From assembly GCF_945859705.1 (NCBI RefSeq), contig NC_079136.1, positions 128,871,027 to 128,935,026 on the forward strand: a stretch of DNA of 64,000 nt. The letters run 5' to 3'. Under the pieces are notes generated by a model that saw only the letters and a program-made list of their open reading frames with translations, was not told the DNA's origin and searched no databases. Below, one piece after another: positions 1 through 11,400 of this stretch (position 1 is its first letter; every line of letters begins with the position of its first letter). The stretch is from Episyrphus balteatus (taxonomy: Eukaryota > Arthropoda > Insecta > Diptera > Syrphidae). A program made the position numbers and the translations under genes.

Positions 1-109
1 AAGTTTCAGTTGCAGATAAAATCTGCACTGCAGATTTATGGTTCTCAAAAGTCTGGGAATGTGTTGAAAATCTGCAAAATGCAGATAAATCTGCACTATT
101 GGCAACACT
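1..109. mobile_element. Right-end fragment of a hAT-like MITE (window-truncated)
   Basis: The interval ends, read on the minus strand, in CAGTGTTGCCAATAG, which resembles hAT-type MITE termini. It is filled with short inverted TGCAGAT/ATCTGCA motifs. The other end lies outside the window, so neither the second terminus nor a target duplication can be checked. The assignment rests on terminus resemblance only. Confidence 0.35.
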
Positions 110-1379
110 GACTGTGTTCTATGCTATATACAAGAACCTACCTCCAACTTGGTGGCTTCCTGCCGCATAAGATTTTGTGCGTTAACACACAAAAGAGTTT
201 ATTATACACACTTCCTTCTAGTTCCTACTTTTATATATGTATATAAAAGGTCTTAGATCTCATCATTGATATAAAATTGAGGAGAGTTTAGTTCGGAAAG
301 GAAACTAACAAAAGGAATGTTAGTGTTTTAGATGGCTATAGTTTTATGCAATCGCATATAAGTTCCCTACTCGTATCTTTGCTTTAAAATCACCTTTTCA
401 GTACTCCCTTGGGTTTTCTATACAAAGAGAAAGAGAGAGAATCTAAAACTGTGTGGTGACGTATATCATGAAGTGGTTTAATATACCTTTCGTGAAGATT
501 TATTACCCCCTGTGTATAGTGCACTCTTTAACAGTAGTTAGGGTGACTTCTGACTACCTAATGGATCTTTAATTAGAGGGGTTGAACTCGCTTTACGTTT
601 AGATGAAGGCGGAATCTCAAGTATGTAGATTTGTGATATAACAGAGAATCAAGAGTCATATGTGAAGAGCTTTTAAAAAATACTTGATTGCCTGAAGTAG
701 TAAAAAAAAGTTTATGTGGGGAGAAATATAAAACTAGGTATATTCAACAGACAAGTTGCAAAAATGCATTTTATAAAATAGGGGTTTTGAGAAATTTCGT
801 GATTAGAGGGTAATGTCAATTAGGTTTTGAAAGAAATTGTTATGAAACCCTTTTTTTTTACGAAACCATCACTTGAAGATTTAAACTAGATGTGGTGAAA
901 TATTTAACAATTTAAGGAATTTAGTAGTTAAGGATTTCTATTATGCACATTCTACCTACTTGAGATAATTTTCTTTGCCATCATAACGTTAAATAGTTAC
1001 TTTTAAGTTTTCAATTTTCAATCAAGATTCAGAACGCCAAATTCATGAAAAAGTAGATCGTTATGATATTAATCCGGCATCTAAATATCTTAAAACAAAA
1101 GTTGGTCACTATGGCGTATGAGTGATTTTTTTTTTTTTTTGTTATGATGCTTTAATAGCCTATTTACTTCAGCTATCCCGTGTATCTATTGAAATTGTGG
1201 AATACATAACATAGCAATTTTAATTTTATTCAGTATTAAATTTTTTCTGCAACTTATAATTCACATCTGATTACTACAAAAAATTCATAAGTGAGTTAGA
1301 ACAAAGTTCCAATCTGGTGTACGAAGTACTTCTTAAATTTTTCAAAAACCCAATAAGTGACTGTGAAATTTCAAATCTT

Positions 1380-1720
1380 TTATCAGGTTTTGTCTTTACA
1401 GTAACTTTTGGTATCTCAGGCTGTGGGCTTTTATTGAAGACTGCTATCTCGAGCTGTGGTTCTAAAGTAACGCTTGGTACCTGGAGGTTGTGTATTAATT
1501 TTAATATCGACACCTTGCTGTGATTCCATAGTAACGCATAGTAACGCTGTGGTTATATAGTAACGCCTGCTTTATTAGGTTGTTTTTACTACAGTGAAGC
1601 CTATATCTGTAGTTCCAAAGTGATGTCAATAATTTCAAGCTGTTGTCTTATAGTGACGTCTGATGTAACGCATATGCTATCTGAGGTTGTGGTGACTATA
1701 AATTACGCCTGCCATTTTAC
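1380..1720. repeat. Degenerate short repeats with AGTAACGC motif
   Basis: The motif 'GCTGTGGTT..TAAAGTAACGC' recurs imperfectly about five times with irregular spacing. The rest of 1-3990 shows no recognisable gene. Short open frames on both strands at 2.4-3.3 kb look like nothing known. Confidence 0.3.
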
Positions 1721-2993
1721 TTTTTACATTTGCTCCACTCCCTTCGACTTTTACTCCACCTCACGACACGAATATGGGTCCTATTTAGTACTTCGAAAGA
1801 TATAACCAAGAATATTATAAGGCTCGAATTTTATTTTACTGCGCTCTTAAAAAAACAAACTGCATCAACAGGAAATAGGTTAATGTCTATTTTCGTTCCG
1901 ATTTCTTACTATACAATCCTCAAGTTTAATGCACACCACACAATTCTCAGTTTGACAAGAGTTTTCCGCCATCTTCCAATTCAAAAAAAAAAAAAAAAAA
2001 TACAACCAAACATACTATCCATGGCATTTTTGTAACCAACACAATAGCTTTCCACTCAAAGGCGCTAATTTTACCAAACAAACCCTAAGCTTATATTGTT
2101 GCCTTTTTGAGTGCACTATCATCATAATAAAACGCCCAATCGACCTATAAACATTTAAAATTCTCAAAACGCAAACCTAGTTGGCCTCGTTAAAGCCAAA
2201 TCATTTCCCCAAAAAAAAATAAAAAAAAAAAAATTGAAATGCAATAGAAAGAGATAGAGAACGAGATATAGCACTTCTTTCCAAATCACTTCATCCGACC
2301 ATGAAAGCTGCATTCATTGTTACACTAAACTATCCTATCCTTGTGCTTCATACTCTGTCCGTATGGCCATATTATGCCATGTCTTGCCTTGCCTTTGCCA
2401 GGCCATGCCCTTCCTCTCTTCGTATTGCGTGTCAATTTGATAATTGCTACTGAAAATGAAGCCAAGCTAAACCAAGCTGAAGCAAAGGCAAGAGAGACTT
2501 GTTCGAGAATACACCATCAGTTGTTATAGTTGTTACTCCCCAGATAGAAAATCCAACGACGATGACGATGACGACGACGACGTTAGACGACCAAGAAGAG
2601 AACGATTGTGAAGCTGGCTGCTTCGGCTTGTGTAGAATTTTTCGAAAAAAAGCGAGTGAGACAGTGTTGTATATCATGCTTTCGAAATACTCTGACAGTG
2701 TTATTATTCGTTCTTTGGCATGTTGCCCAATGTGCATCACGAAAGCCACCAGAAATTCCACAGGGAGATCCTTTGCAAGTCGTCGTCGTCGGTTGGTCGG
2801 TCGTCCTGGGCGACCGAGATTTTTCCTTCATCATCAGCAGCAGCAGCACTCTTTCTATTACCCAAGATCAGATTGCCGCACGTTATATTTTTGAACAAAA
2901 GAGCATGGAGCTGGGAGGATTCTCAGGCGCATCATTTTCCAGCCGACCGATTCAACCAGTCCCTCTCATTCGTTTGGAAAAGACAAGATTACT

Positions 2994-3046
2994 TTATAAA
3001 AGCTGTGTGTTTGCAAGTTGTGAGTTGAAGGATATCAACCAGGTAC
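2994..3046 (+). promoter_or_regulatory. Candidate TATA promoter with a possible short first exon
   Basis: TTATAAAAGC at 2994 lies in a locally GC-richer stretch. It is followed about 45 bases later by a donor-like CAACCAG|GTACAA. This could be the promoter and non-coding first exon of a plus-strand transcript, but no downstream exon was identified. Weak evidence. Confidence 0.15.
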
Positions 3047-3989
3047 AAAATGTATTACCTACCCCCTCCTCCACCCCTTCATCATTTTTATGTTGGGGGT
3101 GATGCAGTGCGATTGTATATTTCGGCCTTACTTTTGAAATATTACACACAATTCCCGTTTCGGTGTATACGTTGTAACGGAGTGTTGTGGACTTGGTAGT
3201 GCTGCGGGCGGGAATTAAACATTTCGACGCAGCACAAAAACATGGAAACACCACATCGTCTTACCACACCACAGCACAGAGCACAGTAAAATAGTTCACT
3301 TACTTTAATAACCAAGGATAATAGTGGAGGCAAGAGTGTTTCAGACTCAGAGAAAGTAGGGGCTTAGTACTCGTATAATATGGAACTGGTTGCAGGTATG
3401 TAAGTTTTCTTTTCAACCAACACTCGCTCCCAAACGGCAAACCGGAAGGTGAACCCTTTTAAGGAAATGATATACAAAACACCCTCTCGTTTATGCGGGC
3501 TGCAAAATCTATGGGGAATTTCCGAGCAAAATTAATGGCCAGCCGCCACTTCGGAAACCCGCTGTTCGCCATTCGACATTTTCGTATTCACTATATTCGC
3601 TGTGTGGAGCTTCTGCGGATGGTGGAATATATTCATTTGTATTCCAGTTGAATGTGCACGCTGCTGTGGAGTTGTTATGAATTGCAGTGTTCGCTGAGCT
3701 TAGATATATCCTTATATGTCTTGAAGTTGTTCTTGTTTTGTCTGTTGTTTTTCGGATTGAATTTAAGTTCGTTTGATGGGCTTTGAATGTGATGTTAAAT
3801 AATGTTTCCATTTTAAATGAGGAAGTTTAATGTTGGACAAGACTTAAGGTTAAAAAAGAAGGAGTAGCTATTTAAGAAATTATGGTTCGTATTGAATTTG
3901 ATTTAAGCCTTGAGAAATTTAATTTTTGATGAAGTTCTTTAAAAACTCTTTTATAAAAACAGTAATTTTGAAGCAGGCAAGAAAGTACC

Positions 3990-5290
3990 ATTTGGAAATA
4001 TTTCAAAATGCTTCTCAAACTTTTACGGCAAATAACTCAGCAACCAGACCTCCAATGAATTTTTGGTTTTCAGATATTCATTAAGTTTGAAAAGACCTTT
4101 CTTTTGGTGCCACACTTGATGGGTTAAGAGAACTTTTTTGAAAATTCATTATTTTTAGGCAATGGGTTAACCTTGATTTTTTCGTGAAAATCTTAAAAAA
4201 ATAGATTTGTAATTTTTTTATAGGCCTATTCATTGTGAGCTCATATCTGTAAACCAAATCTTTTTTCGAGACTTTGATCCGAAAATATCTGATTCCGAAT
4301 GAAAGAAAACAAGAATTCCGAATTTAAGAAAAAAAAAAAAAAATATTTCGATTGCAAATATTTCAGCAACAAGACATCCAGTTTTCAGTTATGAATAGAG
4401 CTCAAAGAGGCCTTTCTTTTGATGTATCATTAAATGGATTTAGAGAACTTTTTTGAAAAGTCATTATTTTTAGGCAAAATTTGATGATTTTTTCGCGAAA
4501 ATCTTAAAAAAAAATAGATTTGTAATTTTTTTTAAATAAATGGATAGGCCTATTCATTGTGAGCTCATATCTGTAAACCAAATCTTTTTTGAGACTTTGA
4601 TCCGAAAATATCTGATTCCGAATGAAAGAAAACAAAAATTCCGAATTTAAGAAAAAAAAAATATTTCGATTGCAAATATTTCAGCAACAAGAAGTCCAAA
4701 AAACTTTTGGTTTTCAGTTATGAATAGAGCTCAAAGAGGCCTTTCTTTTGATGTATCATTAAATGGGTTTAGAGAACTTTTTTGAAAATTCATTATTTTT
4801 AGGAAAGGGGTTAACCTTGATTTTTTCGCGAAAATCTTAAAAAAATAGATTTTTAATTTTTTTATAGGCCTATTCATTGTGAGCTCATATCTGTTAACAA
4901 AATCTTGTTTCGAGACTTTGATCCGAAAATATCTGATTCCGAATGAAAGAAAACAAAAATTCCGAATTTAAGAAAAAAAAAATATTTCGATTGCAAATAT
5001 TTCAGCAACAAGACGTCTAAGAAACTTTTGGTTTTCAGTTATGAATAGAGCTCAAAGAGGCCTTTCTTTTGATGTATCATTAAATTGATTTAGAGAACTT
5101 TTTTGAAAATTCATTATTTTTAGGCAAAAATTGATGATTTTTTCGCGAAAATCTTAAAAAAAATAGATTTCTAATTTTTTTTTTACATAAATGGATAGGC
5201 CTTTTTACTGTGAGCTTATATCTGTAAACCAAATCTTGTTTCGATACTTTGATCCGAAAATATCGGCTTCGGAAAGAAAAAAAACACAAA
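3990..5290 (+). repeat. Tandem array of ~320-330 bp degenerate units (about 4 copies)
   Basis: The landmark GTGAGCTCATATCTGT recurs at about 4235, 4559, 4879 and 5210, giving a period of 320-331 bp. Each unit also carries 'CCTTTCTTTTGATGTATCAT', a 'TTTTCGCGAAAATCTT' core and 'CAAATATTTCAGCAACAAGA'. Related single units in reverse orientation lie at 40.06-41.17 kb and 61.0-61.2 kb, and a partial one at 25.4 kb. The family is therefore dispersed as well as tandem. It lies just downstream of the IR gene. Confidence 0.8.
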
Positions 5291-5340
5291 TTTCGTCAAT
5301 ATAATCGTGTACCAACTAAAATTGATTCCTTACATACAAA

Positions 5341-5346
5341 TTTATT
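5341..5346 (-). terminator. Candidate polyadenylation signal of the IR gene
   Basis: AATAAA on the minus strand, about 140 bases past the IR stop codon. It is the first canonical signal seen downstream of that stop. Confidence 0.4.
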
Positions 5347-5487
5347 TCATTCTTAAATAAACTTTCAATTTATATTATTAATTCCAAAAAAAAACATAAA
5401 TAAAGATGACTCAATATGCAAAACAGCATTTACAACCATGTTCCCTTCTAAAAACTTTTCACGACTGCATCAACATCATCATCATCA

Positions 5488-8400
5488 TCAGCAATAGCAG
5501 CAGCAGTGAAAACATCGTTCCATTGCAAATGCGACAAGTGCCAACGCATATCCAAGGACAAGCACCAAAAATGCTGAATACAAATCCTCAATCGTTAAGG
5601 AGTCTTCCTGTGGTGCTGGTGTTGCCTTAACATCGTCACCACCACCGCTACCGCCAAACTTTCTTTCATACACCAACTCAAGATTCTTCCAATGCTGCAG
5701 CAGGCCAGCCTCGAAAATGCGATAGTTGAAGTCATTGTAGTGATTGTAAATGATAGAGCCTCGGGGTACAATGTTTGCTGTAAGGCTGATAACTGGAATG
5801 AAAAAGGGTGAGAAATGTAGGTAAGGTAGTGTGTTGTAGTATAAAACATGCTATGTGAGTTGGTAGTACAGAAATAATACTGAGGTCGTGGCTGTGTGAA
5901 AAAAAAAATTACAAAAAAAAACCTTTAAAAAAAAAACTTTATTTTGTTGGTTTTTAATTAAAAGTTTTACATTCGCGGTGGTTTTTCGCAAAGCAAATCC
6001 TATTTGATTCAGTAGAACAACCAACGGTGTAATTGAAAATTTAACTTTAAAGCCAGATGCGCGGCGGTACACGATGAATGAAGCATGGCGGCGCGCTCGG
6101 GAAAGCAAAGGCACCAGCAGCAGCAAAATCAAAGCACGACTTGTTGTGTGTATAGTAAAAGGTATTTTGTGCGAAGTCAATTGGATTTTTTCGGTTCGGT
6201 TAGTGATAGTTGAAATTTGGTTTTGGGATAAAAGTTTATAGATGTACTATATATAGGGGAGACATTCCCCTAAGAACCCCTCGCATTTTTGGGAGTAGTT
6301 TGAGGGTATTGTAAATTGGAGTTTAAAAGGTTGAAAAAGGCTGCAAAGTTTTTGACACCCTGGATTGTTTTGTTTTGGCTTTGTTTTGTTCTGGCGGAGG
6401 GAAAAGTTTGATTGCGTATTCGAATAACAGAATGCTATGGGTTAATGAGTTTAGAGTTGATAGTATTTTAAGCTCTTTATTGGCATTTTGAGTATTACTA
6501 GACGGGTTGTTGTTATTTTTTGTATTTTATGTTTGTTTTGAACAAAGTGTTGTAAAACATTCATTTAACTCGAAATTTGTCTATTAATTAGCTAGATATT
6601 ATAGTTATTATTATTACCTACAGAAGAATTTTTTAAGAATGTGGGGAAAATAAACAAATTTGGTTAAATTCAGTTTAGCGTCATTGAATTAAATACAAAA
6701 TTCCAGTCACTCTTAGATATCTAAGAGTGACTGGAATTTTGTATTTAGATCTAGATGCCACTTTAAGGAAATATTAACTTTTTGGAGCTCGAATTTTGAA
6801 CATTTTAGAAGTAAATACCTTCTCATATCTCTCCAAACAGTGCAAGTAAGAAGCATCGTACTGATCCTGGACCGAAATCAATGCCGTCTTTACCATAAGG
6901 GCACACGGGGCCCGTGCCGAGGGCCCCCATTCTCAGGGGGGCCCCGAAGGAACGAATATTATATTCTCAAAACATTTTTGTCGGTTAGACCATCTAGCAA
7001 AAAATTTTAGTTTTTATATGGCAACCAAACAACCAAATAAATTTTTTTCTACACCTATACGGAAAATATATGTTTTCAAAAAGAAAACAAACTATGTGCC
7101 GTTGTATGCGGACAAAAATTTAAATCCAAACCACCAAACCCAAATTCAATTTTCAAAAAAAAATAAGACAATAATATTTTCAAAAAACAAGAAAATTACC
7201 TTTTTTGCCACTGTAGGTAAGATTATTTATTAATAAAAACAACGAATTCTCTTCCATTATCTTTTTCCTTAAATAATAATTTCGTTTGAAGTTTGCAAAA
7301 CTGTCAAATTTTGTAGTGCGTGTTAAAATCAGTGTAAAAATATGAGTAGATTCGTATTAAAAGACGAAATAGAATCAATTCGTCGGCAAAAAACATCAAT
7401 ACTTTTTCCGTTGGAAAACGTTTGAGAAAAAACTATTGCCGGCTCGTCGACGCGACGATACATCAATGTTTTGGTTCAATGGAAAACGCCATGGTACAAT
7501 GGTTTTAATTTGAATTGCAAATTGCTCTCGTATTTAAAGATTGACACATAATATTCATTAAATAACTTTTAAAAAAATTGTTTTTCAAAAAAAAAATTAA
7601 TTTTTTTGTTTAATCCAAAATAATTTTTTTTTTTAAGTTTTCTTAGTTTTAATATCAGTTTAAACCTTTTTATGTAAAAATTTTCATTAAAATCGGTTGT
7701 GTCGTTTTCATTAAGAAATCGGTTCTATGGCAAGTAGGTACCGTTAATAACGGTCCAAAAAATATTTTTCTTCTTTCAAAAGTGCGGCCTTATTTGCAGC
7801 AAATCATATTTTTTTTTTTTTCAAAGCAAAATCGTTATCCGTTTTTGAGAAAATTGCAATATCTCGAAAACTTTATATTGGAGATATCCGTTGAAAAAGA
7901 GACATTAAAATAAAAAGGCAAAAAATAAAAAAACGGCTCTTGAAAATAACGTAGAAATCGTATGTACCGAGTTTTTAGCAAATCTATCAGTCCGTTTGAG
8001 CTCTTTTTTCCAATTCTTCAAACTGAAACTTATAACGGATACAGGGTACAATTATTGGCAGTGGCAACGATTGATGTCTCGATGCACGTATTATTGGCAT
8101 CCCCTTTACTTTATATGAAACGATATATTGGCACCCCTTTTTAACCATAACCATTGCCTTTAAGCCAACCATTGTACTTATTTTACTTTCCAAAAGGGCC
8201 CCAAATTCTTGTGTGCCCAAGGGCCCCAGGATAGTTAAAGACGGCCCTGACCGAAATTTGGTGTTGGCTGCAAGTAACTCACATTCTACATAAAATAGAA
8301 CTTGAATCGACCATTTTTTATTTTAAGTTCAATGTTTTATGGCGTAATTCGGGTGTTGGGTAAATACCATTCGTATAATTTCAATAGACCTCAAATAGAC

Positions 8401-11400
8401 CTTCGTTTTGATTTAAAATTCAATAATATCTTGTATGAAATTAGGTATTTGCAACAAGTAGAAATCAGGTAATTTCAATAGACCTAAAATAGACCTTCCT
8501 TTTTATGTGAAATACAATGATATTTTATCAGAAATTTAGTCTGGCTGCTATTGGAAGGTGATTCACATAAAATAGACATTAAATATATCTATCCTTACAT
8601 TTGAAATTCTCATGTTTTATGGCGTAATTCGGGTGTTGGGTAAATACCATTCATATAATTTCAATAGACCTCAAATAGACCTTCGTTTTGATTTAAAATT
8701 CAATAATATCTTGTATGAAATTAGGTATTTGCAACAAGTAGAAATCAGGTAATTTCAATAGACCTAAAATAGACCTTCCTTTTTATGTGAAATACAATGA
8801 TATTTTATCATAAAATTTAGTCTGGCTGCTATTGGAAGGTGATTCACATAAAATAGACATTAAATATATAAATCCTTACATTTGAAATTCTCATGTTTTA
8901 TGGCGTAATTCGGGTGTTGGGTAAATACCATTCATATAATTTCAATAGACCTCAAATAGACCTTCGTTTTGATTTAAAATTCAATAATATCTTGTATGAA
9001 ATTAGGTATTTGCAACAAGTAGAAATCAGGTAATTTCAATAGACCTAAAATAGACCTTCCTTTTTATGTGAAATACAATGATATTTTATCAGAAATTTAG
9101 TCTGGCTGCTATTGGAAGGTGATTCACATAAAATAGACATTAAATATATCTATCCTTACATTTGAAATTCTCATGTTTTATGGCGTAATTCGGGTGTTGG
9201 GTAAATACCATTCATATAATTTCAATAGACCTCAAATAGACCTTCGTTTTGATTTAAAATTCAATAATATCTTGTATGAAATTAGGTATTTGCAACAAGT
9301 AGAAATCAGGTAATTTCAATAGACCTAAAATAGACCTTCCTTTTTATGTGAAATACAATGATATTTTATCAGAAATTTAGTCTGGCTGCTATTGGAAGGT
9401 GATTCACATAAAATAGACATTAAATATATCTATCCTTACATTTGAAATTCTCATGTTTTATGGCGTAATTCGGGTGTTGGGTAAATACCATTCATATAAT
9501 TTCAATAGACCTCAAATAGACCTTCGTTTTGATTTAAAATTCAATAATATCTTGTATGAAATTAGGTATTTGCAACAAGTAGAAATCAGGTAATTTCAAT
9601 AGACCTAAAATAGACCTTCCTTTTTATGTGAAATACAATGATATTTTATCATAAAATTTAGTCTGGCTGCTATTGGAAGGTGATTCACATAAAATAGACA
9701 TTAAATATATAAATCCTTACATTTGAAATTCTCATGTTTTATGGCGTAATTCGGGTGTTGGGTAAATACCATTCATATAATTTCAATAGACCTCAAATAG
9801 ACCTTCGTTTTGATTTAAAATTCAATAATATCTTGTATGAAATTAGGTATTTGCAACAAGTAGAAATCAGGTAATTTCAATAGACCTAAAATAGACCTTC
9901 CTTTTTATGTGAAATACAATGATATTTTATCAGAAATTTAGTCTGGCTGCTATTGGAAGGTGATTCACATAAAATAGACATTAAATATATCTATCCTTAC
10001 ATTTGAAATTCTGTACTGAATGGTGGAATGAGAATATACGATCGCTATAAATTAGACCTATTCTCTAAAAACTGAAAAAAAAAAACGTTTTAGCAACGAT
10101 TGAAGTCAGGTAATTTCAGTAGACCTTAAATAGACCCTCATTTTTATGTGAAATTCAATGACATTTTATAAGAAATTTAGTGTGGCTGCTATTGGAAGAC
10201 GATTAACATAAAATAGACCTTTAATATGCCCTTTTTTGCATTTAAATTTCTATACTGAATGGTATAATGAAATGTATCTAAAAGAAGGTACGACCGCCTT
10301 AAAATAGACCTTTGCTCTGGTTTAGAGTTCTCTAAAAGACACAAAAAAAGATATGTTAGCAACGAATAGAAGTCAGATAATTTCAATAGACCTTAAATAG
10401 ACCTTCCTTTTTAAGTGAACTTCAATTATATTTTATAAGAAATTTGGTCTGGTTGAAAATGGAAGGTGATTTACATAAAAATAGACCTTGAATAGACTTT
10501 CAGAAATTCTATACTAAAAAGTGGAAAGACACTTGCTTATAGTAAGAAACGACCGCCATGAAATTGACCATTTGAGATTGAGCTTGACACTGTAGTAGTC
10601 AAATAATCCCACGTACAGGACATTTCAGGGTAAACAGGGCATCGTAAAGCCGTTTCCCAATTCTTTTCACTCCAAACTTTCTTAATCTCAAAAACGTTCT
10701 CTGCTTATTCGTGAAAATTTAATCATTCCAAAAAACGCAGTCACTTCACTCAAAATGCTCAAATTTTCCTTCATTCAATAGCTGTCGATTTCATTTAAGG
10801 CTGTAAATATCTTTAAGGTCCCTATAAAGCTTTTGTAAATTATTATTATAACTCGCCTTAAGTAAAATAAAAAACAATGTTCTTGCTCTAAAAGTCTATT
10901 CATAAACAGGATTAAAGAATCTTTTAAATCAATAACACCCCACAAAAAAAAAATCAGTCCCAATGAGCTACTATATCAAGTTCATAACTGTCCTAAGAAA
11001 AAAAAAAAACCTACTTTCACTTTCAACAACAACAACAACAACACAAAAAATCCACCCCTAAAATACTTACAAAACGGCTTTGTCTTATGATAGGAATATG
11101 TCTGCTCTGTCAAATATTTTGTCTTTTCCAGCAAATTATCTGCCATAGAGATCACCATAAACATATCCTTTTTATTAGGATGAAGTACTCTTTGGAAAAA
11201 CTCATCTCTTGACACGCCTTTCAGTTTTTTCAGCAACAGTTGAAACATTTCATCCGAGGGGAAAAGTTTCTTTGAGTTTCTTTTGAAGAAAAAAAAAGTG
11301 TTTTTGTTTTTTTTTTTTTTTATATCGTGTGAAATGAAAAAAAAAACTCACCCCTTTAAAAAGTAGACAAAATCATCGAAGGTATAAATATTGAAATGAC

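Noticed and set aside
2608..3102. 164-codon plus frame with a hydrophobic stretch, plus overlapping frames on both strands
   Set aside because: No recognisable domain. Composition is that of a CGT/AGC-repeat-rich promoter-like region, and frames on both strands compete.
5851..6180. 109-codon minus frame with a Leu-rich start in IR intron 2
   Set aside because: It lies in the intron, fits neither splice phase and has no family resemblance.
8336..10560. CRISPR-like regularly spaced repeats
   Set aside because: The units are contiguous 280-bp satellite monomers without unique spacers, in a eukaryotic intron.
10775..10963. Minus-strand frame right after IR exon 2 that looks like a receptor C-terminus
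   Set aside because: It lacks M3 and any EaGL..W motif. The exon at 5488-5792 has both and fits the splice phase exactly.
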